The notes under the pieces: generated by a model
Seen by the model: only the letters and a program-made list of their open reading frames with translations
Told to the model about the DNA's origin: nothing
Database searches by the model: none
Origin: Cupriavidus respiraculi
GTDB taxonomy: Bacteria > Pseudomonadota > Gammaproteobacteria > Burkholderiales > Burkholderiaceae
Reading direction: 5' to 3'
DNA: 64,000 nucleotides
NCBI RefSeq assembly: GCF_914271545.1
Contig: NZ_CAJZAH010000007.1
Span: forward strand, 124,001-188,000
Program-made: the position numbers and the translations under genes
Shown here: positions 18,919-27,432 of the stretch, one piece after another
Numbering within the stretch: the first letter of the stretch is position 1
Layout: every line of letters starts with the position of its first letter

Positions 18919-18947
18919 ACAAGGGCTGCCTGATGGGCAGCCCTTGT
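18919..18947 (+). terminator. Intrinsic terminator after cstA-ybdD
   Basis: A perfect 12-bp GC-rich stem (ACAAGGGCTGCC, 18919-18930, with GGCAGCCCTTGT, 18936-18947) with a 5-base loop, followed by TGCGTTTCTG. Confidence 0.8.
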
Positions 18948-19049
18948 TGCGTTTCTGCAGCAGAAATATGCCCTTACAGGTGGTTACAGCAAAGGCAAGG
19001 ACGCAAAACTACACTTCGATCACAGTTTGGCAAACAGAGGAAAAAACAT

Positions 19050-19526
19050 ATGTCTCGCCACATCGTTCGCAATATGACCCTGGCCCTCGCCCTGGCGGCA
19101 TCGTCTCTGCCAGTTTTCGCGAGCGACATGAACAACGCGCTGGGCGGTGCCCTGGGCGGCGTGGCCGGCGCGGCCGTGGGCGGCGCCCTCGGCGGCTCGA
19201 CCGGCGCCGTGGTCGGCGGCGCGCTGGGCGGTGGTGCCGGCGGCGCCATCACCTCGAACCGCCGCGAGCGCACCGGCGCGATCCTCGGCGGTGCCCTGGG
19301 CGGCGGCGCAGGCACGGCGGCCGGCAACGCGATGGGCGGCCGGGGCGGTGGCCTGATCGGCGCCGCGGTGGGCGGTGGCGCGGGCGCGGCGCTGGGCGGC
19401 AACGTCTCGCGCAGCAACTCCTACGAGAACGACCGTGATCGGTACTACAAGAGCGGCTATTACAAGAACGGTAAGGGCAAGTACAAGCGCAGCAAGCACC
19501 GCCACCGTCACCACGATCACGATTGA
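19050..19526 (+). CDS. Glycine-zipper exported protein with His-rich tail
   Basis: A 158-residue small envelope protein. Residues 1-25 form a signal peptide ending ...VFA-S. The middle (about 30-120) is glycine-zipper sequence: repeated GGALGG, GAAVGG and GTAAGNAMGG, interrupted by a short basic loop TSNRRERTG. The last 25 residues are Lys/His-rich (KYKRSKHRHRHHDHD). Glycine zippers pack helices in membranes and are found in outer-membrane lipoproteins and YMGG-like proteins; here there is no lipobox. The His/Asp tail could bind metal ions, which is inference. ATG 19050 follows AGAGGAAAAA. A terminator follows at 19584. Function is unknown. Confidence 0.85.
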   Translation: MSRHIVRNMTLALALAASSLPVFASDMNNALGGALGGVAGAAVGGALGGSTGAVVGGALGGGAGGAITSNRRERTGAILGGALGGGAGTAAGNAMGGRGGGLIGAAVGGGAGAALGGNVSRSNSYENDRDRYYKSGYYKNGKGKYKRSKHRHRHHDHD

Positions 19527-19583
19527 CGCATCGGGCGCGCGGGATCCCGGGGGATCCCCGACGCACCCGACGCAGCGCCGGGG

Positions 19584-19609
19584 ACGGGCCAGCAATGGCC
19601 CGTTTTTTT
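19584..19609 (+). terminator. Intrinsic terminator after the glycine-zipper gene
   Basis: Stem ACGGGCCA (19584-19591) with TGGCCCGT (19596-19603), GCAA tetraloop, followed by a run of T residues: a textbook rho-independent terminator. Confidence 0.92.
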
Positions 19610-19636
19610 CGTCCGGCCGGCGTCGTCCCAAACGAA

Positions 19637-19670
19637 GACGCCCGTACCTTTCGGTACGGGCGTCCTTGTT
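19637..19670. terminator. Intrinsic terminator downstream of the repeat-protein gene
   Basis: A perfect 12-bp stem GACGCCCGTACC (19637-19648) with GGTACGGGCGTC (19653-19664) around a TTTC loop. It lies just past the minus-strand repeat-protein gene and probably ends it. Confidence 0.75.
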
Positions 19671-19703
19671 GCAGCCGGTGCGGCGGCTCGGCGCCGCCGT
19701 GGC

Positions 19704-19967
19704 TCAGCGCGCTGCGCCGTCGGTGTACGGGTCGAACTTGCCGACCTTGGCACCGTCCGTGTACGGATCAAACTTGCCGACCTTCGCGCCATCGGTGAAC
19801 ACATCGAACTGGCCGATCTTGCCGCCGTTGCTGTAGACCGAGGTTTCGGCGCGGGCGCCGTCCAGGAAGGGATCGAACTTGCCGGCCTTGGCGAAGGCGG
19901 GCGCGGCGACGAGGGTGGCCGCGAGAGTCGCTGCGGCGGTGAACAGGGCGAGACGCGTTGTTTTCAT
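19704..19967 (-). CDS. Small exported protein of 12-residue FDPYTDGA repeats
   Basis: An 87-residue protein with a clear signal peptide (residues 1-26, ending A-F-A). The mature part is built almost entirely of 12-residue units of the form K-V-G-K-F-D-P-Y-T-D-G-A: residues 27-38 (FDPFLDGA), a diverged unit 39-49, then 50-61 (FDVFTDGA), and two near-identical copies at 62-73 and 74-85. I do not recognise a named family or function. The repeated D-x-x-T/L-D-G pattern resembles calcium-binding loops only loosely. ATG 19967 follows AAGGAGCC. It is divergent from the LysR gene at 20157, across an unusually AT-rich gap containing a palindrome, so that regulator may control it. Confidence 0.85.
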   Translation of the reverse strand: MKTTRLALFTAAATLAATLVAAPAFAKAGKFDPFLDGARAETSVYSNGGKIGQFDVFTDGAKVGKFDPYTDGAKVGKFDPYTDGAAR

Positions 19968-20081
19968 GATGAGGCTCCTTTGCTCGGGGGATGTGAGCCT
20001 GCTGGCGTTCTTCGCTGCAGTGCCGCATCCGATGGCTGGATATTAGGCATTTCCCTCATATGAATAAATATTGGCGTCCAC

Positions 20082-20100
20082 AATGATTAGTTCTAATTTC
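20082..20100. promoter_or_regulatory. Candidate LysR operator ATTAG-TT-CTAAT
   Basis: A perfect inverted repeat ATTAG (20086-20090) and CTAAT (20093-20097) in the AT-rich gap between the FDPYTDGA-repeat gene and the divergent LysR gene, where LysR regulators typically bind T-N11-A dyads. Confidence 0.5.
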
Positions 20101-20156
20101 AACAACAAACGTCCCCGTTTTATAAAAAATCGACCGAACGGGAGGGAGACTATGTC

Positions 20157-21059
20157 ATGGACCGGCTTCAATCGATGCGCGTGTTCTCCAAGGTTGTCGA
20201 GCTAGGCAGCTTTGCGCGTGCGGCGCAGCAATTGGAAATGTCGAACGCGGTGGTGACCCGCTACGTCGCCGACCTGGAGAGCCATCTGGGTACGCGGCTG
20301 CTCAATCGCACCACCCGCAGCCTGTCGCTGACCGACGCCGGCGAGACCTATCTGCAGCGCTGCCAACAGATCCTGGACGATGTGGAGGAAGCGGAATCGA
20401 TCGTCACCGCGCGCGGACAATCGCTGTCAGGGACGCTGAGGATCGTCACCCCGGTGATGTTCGGGCTGCACCTGCTGCCGCCGATGCTGGCGAAATTCCA
20501 GGAGACGTATCCCGACGTGGTGTTCGACGTGCAGTTGTCGGACCGCATCATCGATATCGTCGAGGAGGGGCGGGACGTGGGGGTGGTGCTGTCCGACCTG
20601 GGACTGGGTTCGCATCTGGTCGCGCGCCCGCTGCTGTCCGCCGAGATCATCCTGTGCGCGTCACCGGCCTATCTGCGCGACGGCCCGCCGCTGCGCCACG
20701 CGCACGACCTGACGCACCACCGCTGCATCGCGCTGCGCCTGCCCAATGTCGATCATGTATGGACCCTGTCAGGTCCCGAGGGGCAGGTAACCGTGCCGAT
20801 CCGCCCCGGCCTGCTGTGCAGCAACGCGGAACTGGCGCACCAGGCGGCGCTGGCCGACATGGGCGTAGCCATGCTGTCGTCATACCTGGCGCGGCCCGCG
20901 ATCGAATCCGGACGGCTGACGCACATCCTGCCGCAGTACCAATTGCCGCGCCGCGATATCAGCGTGGTCTATCCCAGCCGCAAGTTCCTGCCCACCAAGG
21001 CGCGGGCATTCATCGATTTCCTGCTGGAGGAAGGCCGCGCCAAGAGCGGCACCGGCTAG
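20157..21059 (+). CDS. LysR-family transcriptional regulator
   Basis: A 300-residue LysR-type regulator. The N-terminal winged helix-turn-helix is clear (MDRLQSMRVFSKVVELGSFARAAQQLEMSNAVVTRYVADLESHLG...), followed by the effector-binding domain with the two alpha/beta lobes (LRIVTPVMFGLHLLPPMLAKF; CASPAYLRDG). The pattern is closest to the CrgA/AaeR/PecT-like group. ATG 20157 is preceded by GGGAGGGAGACT. LysR genes often regulate the divergent neighbour, which is the small FDPYTDGA repeat gene, and themselves. No metabolic gene next door suggests the effector. Confidence 0.93.
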   Translation: MDRLQSMRVFSKVVELGSFARAAQQLEMSNAVVTRYVADLESHLGTRLLNRTTRSLSLTDAGETYLQRCQQILDDVEEAESIVTARGQSLSGTLRIVTPVMFGLHLLPPMLAKFQETYPDVVFDVQLSDRIIDIVEEGRDVGVVLSDLGLGSHLVARPLLSAEIILCASPAYLRDGPPLRHAHDLTHHRCIALRLPNVDHVWTLSGPEGQVTVPIRPGLLCSNAELAHQAALADMGVAMLSSYLARPAIESGRLTHILPQYQLPRRDISVVYPSRKFLPTKARAFIDFLLEEGRAKSGTG

Positions 21060-21094
21060 GGCCCGCCGGGCACCTGCCGGCACCGGCTCCGGAC

Positions 21095-23758
21095 TTACTC
21101 CTCGGCGTCGGCCGTGGCCTTGGCCTTGCCGGCCGGCCGCGTCTTCTTCGCGGCCGCCTTGGTGGCGGTTTTGGCCGCCGCCTTGGCCGGAGCCTTCTTC
21201 GCCGCCGCCTTGGCCGGCGCTGCCGCTTCCTCGTCCTTGCCGGCCGTCTTCGCCGCGGCCCGGGCGCCGCCCTTGGCGGCCGTCTTGGCGCCGGCCTTGG
21301 GTTCGCGCGCCTCGAATTCGAAGCCGATCTTGCCGTCGGGCTGCTTGACCAGGTACGCCTTGAAGTTGCGGCCCGTGCGCGACGACTTGAAGCCGGTCAG
21401 CAGGTCGGTGCGGCCATCGGTGAGCAGCTTGCCGATCTGCTCGCGCGAGATCTCCTGCTGCAGGATGATCTTGCCGGTCGTGAAGTCGCAGGTCTTGGGG
21501 TTGGCGACCGTGTTCTCGCAGACGTATTTCATGCCGTGCTCGAACACCGCACCGGCGCACTTCGGGCAGCTGCCCACCGGCTCCTGGCCGCTGAAGTCGA
21601 TCGGCTCGCCGTCGTTGTCGTCGTCGTTCTGGCCGAAGTCGAACTCCATCTTGTAGTGGCCGTCGTCGTCCTTCGCGAGCTTGAGGATGGCGGCGAAGGG
21701 CCGGCCCATCTTGCTGCGGAAGCCCTGCAGCGGCCCGATGGTCTTCTCGCGCAGCAGCTCTTCCACTTCCTCCAGCTCGAACTGGCGGCCGCCGGGAATC
21801 TTGCTGATCGAGAAATCGCACGCGGTGCAGGCAAAGCGGCGGTAGTTCTCGCGCACCTGGCTGCCGCACTCCGGACACGGCGTGGATAGCGTCGCGTAGT
21901 CGCCCGGGATGGTGTCGCTGTCGTACTCCTTGGCCCGCTTGACGATCTGCTGCGTCATCTGCGCGATCTCGCGCATGAACTCGTCGCGCTTGAGGCGCCC
22001 GCGCTCGATCTGCGCCAGCTTGTGCTCCCACTCGCCGGTCAGCTCGGCCTGGGTCAGCTCCTGCACGCCCAGCCCGCGCAGCAGCGTCATCAGCTGGAAC
22101 GCCTTGGCCGTGGGAATCAGTTCGCGGCCCTCGCGCACCAGGTATTTCTCGGTGAGCAGGCCCTCGATGATGGCCGCGCGCGTGGCCGGCGTACCCAGCC
22201 CCTTGCCCGCCATGGCCTCGCGCAGCGCGTCGTCGTCCACCAGCTTGCCGGCGCCTTCCATCGCCGACAGCAGCGACGCTTCGTTGTAGCGCGCCGGCGG
22301 CTTGGTGGTCAGGCCCACCGATTCGACCTTGTCGGTCTTGACCTTCTCGTCCTTGGCCACGGCCACCAGGTTGGCCTCGTCGCCCTGCGCCTCGCGACCA
22401 TAGATCACCAGCCAGCCCGGATTGACCAGCACCTTGCCTTCGGTCTTGAAGTGGTGGCCGGCGACCTCGGTCACACGCGTGGTGACCTGGAATTCGGCCG
22501 CGGGGAAGAACACCGCCAGGAAGCGGCGCACCACCAGGTCGTACAGCTTCTGCTCGGGCTCGGACAGGTTCTTGGGCGCCTGCAGCGTCGGGATGATGGC
22601 GAAGTGGTCGCTGATCTTGCTGTTGTCGAAGATGCGCTTGTTCGGCTTGACCCAGCCGTTGTTGAGCACCTTCTTCGCATGCGGCAGATAGTTCGGCGAG
22701 CTGTCGGCCAGCATCTCCATGGTGTCCTTGACCGTGCCAAGGTAGTCCTCGGGCAGCGCGCGCGAATCGGTACGCGGGTAGGTCAGCACCTTGTGCTTTT
22801 CATACAGCGCCTGCGCCAGGCCCAGCGTGTTCTTGGCCGAGAAGCCGAAGCGGGAATTGGCCTCGCGCTGCAGGCTGGTCAGGTCGAACAGCGCCGGCGA
22901 CTGCTGCGTGGTGGGCTTGGACTCCTCGGTCACCGTGCCGGTCTTGTCGCGGCAGGCGGCGACGATGCTCTTGGCCTCGGCCTCGCTCCACAGCCGCGAC
23001 TCGCGCGCCTCGGGATCGAACTCGTTCTTCTTGAACTTCGGATCGAACCAGCGCCCTTCGTACAGGCCGGCGGCGGCGATGAACTCGGCGCGCACCTCCC
23101 AGTAGTCGCGCGGCACGAAGTGTTTGATCTTCTCCTCGCGCTCCACCACGATCGACAGCGTGGGCGTCTGCACGCGGCCCACCGTGGTCAGGAAAAAGCC
23201 GCCGCCCTTGCTGTTGAACGCGGTCATCGCACGCGTGCCGTTGATGCCCACCAGCCAGTCGGCCTCCGAGCGGCAGCGCGCGGCATCGGCCAGCGGCAGC
23301 ATGTCGGCGTCCTCGCGCAGGCTGGCGAAGCCGTCGCGGATCGCCGCGGGCGTCATGGACTGCAGCCACAGGCGCTGGATCGGCTGCTTGGCCTTGGCCT
23401 GCTGCACGATCAGCCGGAAGATCAGTTCGCCCTCGCGCCCCGCGTCGCAGGCATTGATCAGGCGGGTCACGTCCTTGCGCTTGATCAGCCGGTTCAGCAC
23501 CTTCAGGCGCGACTCGGACTTGGCGATGGGGCGCAGGTCGAAGTGCGGCGGGATCACGGGCAGATTGGCGAAGCTCCACTTGCCACGCTTGACCTCGTAG
23601 TCGTCCGGCGCGGCAATTTCCACGAGGTGGCCCACCGCCGACGACAGCACGTAGTCATCGCTTTCGAAGTACTCGTCGTGCTTGGTAAAGCCCCCGAGGG
23701 CGCGCGCGATATCGGCGGCAACCGATGGCTTTTCCGCGATGATGAGGGCTTTAGACAT
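21095..23758 (-). CDS. topB: DNA topoisomerase III
   Basis: An 887-residue type IA topoisomerase. Toprim motifs are E9 in IIAEKPS and D105 in DAGREGE; the catalytic tyrosine is Y327 in LTYPRTDS; 'GLGTPATRA' marks the later core. After the core come two zinc-finger-like segments (CPECGS...CTAC near 635-660 and CPKC...CEN near 740) and a final 90-residue Ala/Lys-rich tail resembling histone H1 or bacterial HU-like tails. TopB relaxes and decatenates DNA by single-strand passage. The length exceeds that of E. coli TopB (about 650) because of the extra domains. ATG 23758 follows a GGATCC-containing leader with GAAGGG. It lies downstream of LysM, dprA and the thioredoxin gene on the same strand. 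Confidence 0.95.
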   Translation of the reverse strand: MSKALIIAEKPSVAADIARALGGFTKHDEYFESDDYVLSSAVGHLVEIAAPDDYEVKRGKWSFANLPVIPPHFDLRPIAKSESRLKVLNRLIKRKDVTRLINACDAGREGELIFRLIVQQAKAKQPIQRLWLQSMTPAAIRDGFASLREDADMLPLADAARCRSEADWLVGINGTRAMTAFNSKGGGFFLTTVGRVQTPTLSIVVEREEKIKHFVPRDYWEVRAEFIAAAGLYEGRWFDPKFKKNEFDPEARESRLWSEAEAKSIVAACRDKTGTVTEESKPTTQQSPALFDLTSLQREANSRFGFSAKNTLGLAQALYEKHKVLTYPRTDSRALPEDYLGTVKDTMEMLADSSPNYLPHAKKVLNNGWVKPNKRIFDNSKISDHFAIIPTLQAPKNLSEPEQKLYDLVVRRFLAVFFPAAEFQVTTRVTEVAGHHFKTEGKVLVNPGWLVIYGREAQGDEANLVAVAKDEKVKTDKVESVGLTTKPPARYNEASLLSAMEGAGKLVDDDALREAMAGKGLGTPATRAAIIEGLLTEKYLVREGRELIPTAKAFQLMTLLRGLGVQELTQAELTGEWEHKLAQIERGRLKRDEFMREIAQMTQQIVKRAKEYDSDTIPGDYATLSTPCPECGSQVRENYRRFACTACDFSISKIPGGRQFELEEVEELLREKTIGPLQGFRSKMGRPFAAILKLAKDDDGHYKMEFDFGQNDDDNDGEPIDFSGQEPVGSCPKCAGAVFEHGMKYVCENTVANPKTCDFTTGKIILQQEISREQIGKLLTDGRTDLLTGFKSSRTGRNFKAYLVKQPDGKIGFEFEAREPKAGAKTAAKGGARAAAKTAGKDEEAAAPAKAAAKKAPAKAAAKTATKAAAKKTRPAGKAKATADAEE

Positions 23759-23872
23759 GGAAGGGATCCTTGCCGGCCGCCGTCGTGGCGACCCGCGAAT
23801 TGCACTGCACTATATGTAAACAGACGCTTTGAGGCTCCCGGGAGCCACGAGGCGCCAATAATAAGCGGGCTG

Positions 23873-24280
23873 TCAAGGCCGGTGCAAGCCGGCCCCGGGC
23901 GCCAGCCAGCCCAGCACGTCCGGCGCCCCGGCGCCCGCCGCATGCATCGCGCCGCCGCGCGCCAGCATGCGCTCCAGCGTTTCGATATGCGGCAGCAGGG
24001 TGCCATAAAACTGCGGTTCGGCGGCGCCCACGCCCTGCACCAGCACGGTCGGAAAATTCTCGACGTCGATATCGCCAAGCCGGTCGGCATGGGTTTCGAT
24101 ATCGATCCACACAAAGCAATCGTCGGGGCAGCGCTCGGCCAGCCCCCGGAATGCCACCAGATATTCCTTGCACGTGCCGCACCAGTCCGCGCACAGGCAC
24201 GCCACCAGGCGGCCACCGGGGCGTTGCGCCAGCGCCTGCGCCAGTGCGGGCAGATCGTGCTCGGGGAAGTAAACGGTCAT
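23873..24280 (-). CDS. Thioredoxin-like protein
   Basis: A 135-residue thioredoxin-fold protein with the redox motif W-C-G-T-C (LCADWCGTCKEY) and a cis-Pro strand (VENFPTVLVQG). No signal peptide or membrane helix is seen, so it is probably a cytoplasmic thiol-disulfide enzyme. I use the ATG at 24280; a GTG at 24310 would add ten residues and has a slightly better position just after dprA. It sits between dprA and topB on the same strand, and may be part of that operon. Substrate unknown. Confidence 0.85.
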   Translation of the reverse strand: MTVYFPEHDLPALAQALAQRPGGRLVACLCADWCGTCKEYLVAFRGLAERCPDDCFVWIDIETHADRLGDIDVENFPTVLVQGVGAAEPQFYGTLLPHIETLERMLARGGAMHAAGAGAPDVLGWLAPGAGLHRP

Positions 24281-24351
24281 GGGCCAGTAAACATGAGGCT
24301 TTTCAGCCACTCGACATCAGGGGATTGTAGCGGCTTGCCGCGCGAGTCCCC

Positions 24352-25500
24352 TTATTGCGCGGCCAGGCGCCGATACCGGCCGCCCGGCAGGCGTTCCACC
24401 CCTCCGTCCATTTCCAGCCGGAAAAGTTCGGCGACCACGGCCTCCGGGCTCAGCCCGCAACGCTCGCAGATGGCGTCGATCGTCAGGGGATCGTGGGCAA
24501 GGGCGGCGCCGAGCGCATCGGCGGGAACCGCCGTCACGGCGGGGCGCGCCGAACCCTTTGGCGGCGACGCGCGGCGGCCGAGGCCCAGTTCGTCCAGCAC
24601 GTCCTGCGCGCTTTCGACCAGCGCGGCGCCGTCGCGGATCAGCCGGTGGCAGCCGCGCGCAAGCGGCGCGTGGATCGAGCCCGGCATGGCGAAGACATCG
24701 CGCCCGAGTTCGGCCGCCAGCCTCGCCGTGATCAGCGAGCCCGAGCGCAGCGCCGCCTCTACCACCAGCACGCCGCGCGACAGGGCCGCGATGATGCGGT
24801 TGCGCTGGGGGAAGTGGTGCGCCCGCGGCGGCGTGCCGAGCGCGAACTCGCTGACGATGGCGCCCTGTCCCGCGATACGGTCGGCCAGCACCCGATGGCG
24901 GGACGGATAGACCACGTCCACGCCCGTGCCAACCACGGCGACGGTGGCGCCCGCGGCATCGAGCGCGCCCGCATGCGCGGCGGCGTCGATGCCCAGCGCC
25001 ATGCCGGACACCACCGTCACGCCCGAGCCGGACAGCGCCTGGGCGACGGCGCGGGCATCGCGCCCGCCCTGCAACGTGGCATTGCGCGCGCCGACGATGG
25101 CCACCGCCTGGCCGTGCAGTGCGGCCAGGTCGCCGCGCACATGCAGCAACGGCGGCGCATCGGCCAGGTCCAGCAGCGCGCGGGGATAGGCGCCGTCCGC
25201 GAGCGTCACCAGATGGTGACCCGGCTCGCGCAGCCACGCGACGGTGCGCGCGATCAGTGCCGCCATGCGGGCGTCCGGTGGGGCCAGCAGGGCGCGCGCC
25301 GCGGGCGCCGGCAGCACGGTGGCCAAGCGCGCCGCGCCCAGGCGCAACATCCGCTCGGGCAGGCCGAAGAGGGCGAGCAGCCGCCGTACGGTGGCCGGGC
25401 GCAGGCCCGGGGCCATGGTCAGCCGCAACCACGCGGCGACCTCGTCGGGATCGCGCGTGGTGGCGGCGGCCGCGGCCGCCGGGACGAGGGGAACGCTCAA
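24352..25500 (-). CDS. dprA: DNA-processing protein DprA
   Basis: A 382-residue DprA/Smf protein. An N-terminal SAM-like helical domain is followed by the Rossmann DprA core (AIVGARNAT; SGMALGIDAAAHAGAL; VVGTGVDVVYPSRH; GAIVSEFALGTPP; FPQRNRIIAALS) and a C-terminal winged helix of about 60 residues. DprA loads RecA onto incoming single-stranded DNA during natural transformation. The reading frame begins at TTG 25500, 8 bases after the LysM gene stop, with GAGCGG upstream; no better ATG exists until residue 29, inside the domain. It is the second gene of a LysM-dprA-thioredoxin cluster. Confidence 0.93.
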   Translation of the reverse strand: MSVPLVPAAAAAATTRDPDEVAAWLRLTMAPGLRPATVRRLLALFGLPERMLRLGAARLATVLPAPAARALLAPPDARMAALIARTVAWLREPGHHLVTLADGAYPRALLDLADAPPLLHVRGDLAALHGQAVAIVGARNATLQGGRDARAVAQALSGSGVTVVSGMALGIDAAAHAGALDAAGATVAVVGTGVDVVYPSRHRVLADRIAGQGAIVSEFALGTPPRAHHFPQRNRIIAALSRGVLVVEAALRSGSLITARLAAELGRDVFAMPGSIHAPLARGCHRLIRDGAALVESAQDVLDELGLGRRASPPKGSARPAVTAVPADALGAALAHDPLTIDAICERCGLSPEAVVAELFRLEMDGGVERLPGGRYRRLAAQ

Positions 25501-25507
25501 GATCCGC

Positions 25508-26677
25508 TCAACGCGGCGAGGTGACCTGGTCGCCGACCTCGACCGTGTTGGACGCGTCCGTCACCAGCGCATAGGCCAGTCCCGGAAACACGCGGAACAC
25601 GAAGGCGAGGCCATAGCGCTCGTTGGGCAGCGTGATGGGACGCGCGTTGTCGGTGACATCCCTGACCACGCCGCCGGTGCGCGACAGCGCCAGCACCGTG
25701 CCCGGCTCCAGTCCCGCCGCGCTACCCACGTTGAGCACCACCACCTGCTTGGCCCCGCCGTACTTGACGCCGCCGTAGACCGCGGCCACGACGCCGTCCA
25801 CGGCCGACGCCGGCGCATGGGGCACGTAGCGCACGGGCTCGCGCGCCGGCTGCGGCATCAGCAGCGTGCCGGGCCCCATCTCCTGCACCGCCTGCGTGAC
25901 GGTGACGGTGGATACCGCATCGGGTCCCTGCGGTCCCCGCACCAGCCGCACGTTGCCCTGGTATTGCGCCTCGTAGCCAAGCACCTTGCCCGTGCGCGGA
26001 TCGCTGATCGGGCTGACGGGCTTGTACGCCTGCCAGTCGCTGCCCGCCGCGTCGCCGACGATGCCCCGCGCATAGGCGGTATCGCCGCGCCCCATGTAGA
26101 CCCGGGCCTCGGGCAGGGCGACGATGCGGGCCGACGTGTCCAGCGTGCCCTGGTCCACCACCAGCGGGCGGATGAGGAAAGGCTCGATATCGCCGGCCGG
26201 GATGCTGGCGATGGCGCTGGCCTGCGCATCGCCGTCGCGCACACCGGGCGAGAGCCGTACCACGTCGCCGGCGGCGGCTGCGGGCGCGGTGGACAGCCAG
26301 GCGCGCCCGTCGCGCTGGATCAGGTACAGCACCTGGCCGGGATAGATCAGGTGGGGATTGCGGATCTGCTGCCGATTCATGCCCCACAGCTCGGGCCAGC
26401 GCCAGGGCTGGCGCAGGAATTGGGACGAGATGCCCCACAGCGTGTCGCCCTTGCGTACCCGGTACTGCGAGGGCGCACCCGCGGCCAGATCGCTCGCGGG
26501 TATCCCCTGCCGCGCCGCGAGATCGGCCTGGGCGTGCTGTGCTGGAGTGACGGGGAGGTCGGCCGAAACGGCCTGGGAGGAGGGGAAGGTGATGCCGGCG
26601 GCGCCGAGCATCAGGAGTGCGAACGTGGGCAACCCGCGGCCCGACACCGCCTGGTGTTCTTTGGTAAGATCGCGCAT
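25508..26677 (-). CDS. LysM peptidoglycan-binding domain protein
   Basis: A 389-residue exported protein: signal peptide in residues 1-40 (LPTFALLMLGAAGITF...AVSA), then a LysM domain at about 72-120 (YRVRKGDTLWGISSQFL...IYPGQVLYLI) which binds N-acetylglucosamine-containing glycan, followed by a long beta-rich domain of unknown function. It should sit in the periplasm on peptidoglycan. Homologues directly upstream of dprA and divergent from def are common in Burkholderiales. ATG 26677 has TCAGGAA two bases upstream. The def gene starts 160 bases away on the other strand. Confidence 0.92.
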   Translation of the reverse strand: MRDLTKEHQAVSGRGLPTFALLMLGAAGITFPSSQAVSADLPVTPAQHAQADLAARQGIPASDLAAGAPSQYRVRKGDTLWGISSQFLRQPWRWPELWGMNRQQIRNPHLIYPGQVLYLIQRDGRAWLSTAPAAAAGDVVRLSPGVRDGDAQASAIASIPAGDIEPFLIRPLVVDQGTLDTSARIVALPEARVYMGRGDTAYARGIVGDAAGSDWQAYKPVSPISDPRTGKVLGYEAQYQGNVRLVRGPQGPDAVSTVTVTQAVQEMGPGTLLMPQPAREPVRYVPHAPASAVDGVVAAVYGGVKYGGAKQVVVLNVGSAAGLEPGTVLALSRTGGVVRDVTDNARPITLPNERYGLAFVFRVFPGLAYALVTDASNTVEVGDQVTSPR

Positions 26678-26838
26678 TTTCCTGACCGGCCCGTGGCTGG
26701 ACCGGATTGACCCTGGAGAGCGTGCCTGCTTGCGGCGCGCCTTGAATTTTTGTACTTGCGCCCCGATTCTGCATGTAAACCCCTGCCGCCGCAACGCGGC
26801 CCTCACGGGCATCATCGCCGGCGTTGCGCCCCCGCATC

Positions 26839-27345
26839 ATGGCTAAACTGGACATCCTGACCTACCCCGATCCCCGCCTGCATATCGTCGCCAAACCCGT
26901 GGCCGAAGTGGATGACCGCATTCGCCAACTGGTCAAGGACATGGCCGAGACGATGTACGAGGCGCCCGGCATCGGCCTGGCCGCGACGCAGGTCGACGTG
27001 CACGAACAGGTCATCGTCATCGATACCTCGGAGACCCGCGACGAGCTGCGCGTGTTCATCAATCCCGAGATCGTCTGGGCCAGCGACAACCGAAAGGTAT
27101 GGGAAGAGGGCTGCCTGTCGGTGCCCGAGGTCTACGACCGCGTGGAACGCCCCGACCGCGTGCGGGTACGGGCGCTGAACGAAAAGGGCGAGACCTTCGA
27201 GCTCGACGCGGACGACCTGCTCGCCGTCTGCATCCAGCACGAAATGGATCACCTGAAGGGCAAGGTCTTCGTGGAATACCTGTCGCCGCTGAAGGTCAAC
27301 CGCATCAAGTCCAAGCTGCAGAAGCGCTCGCGCAGCCGCATGTAA
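26839..27345 (+). CDS. def: Peptide deformylase
   Basis: A 168-residue peptide deformylase of full length. All three motifs are present: GIGLAATQ (44-51), EGCLS with the metal ligand C92, and QHEMDHL with H134, E135 and H138. It removes the N-terminal formyl group from new proteins, using Fe2+. I use ATG 26839 ([14 protein letters not shown]), the conserved start; an in-frame start 15 bases earlier adds MRPRI. It is followed by fmt after 87 bases, the usual pair linking formylation and deformylation. Confidence 0.97.
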   Translation: MAKLDILTYPDPRLHIVAKPVAEVDDRIRQLVKDMAETMYEAPGIGLAATQVDVHEQVIVIDTSETRDELRVFINPEIVWASDNRKVWEEGCLSVPEVYDRVERPDRVRVRALNEKGETFELDADDLLAVCIQHEMDHLKGKVFVEYLSPLKVNRIKSKLQKRSRSRM

Positions 27346-27432
27346 GCCGGCGCCCCAACGCTTCGCAAGCACCCGAGCCGGCCGCCCACGCGGCCGGTGC
27401 CGTTTTCCGGACCCCTCTCACGCGAACCGCCG

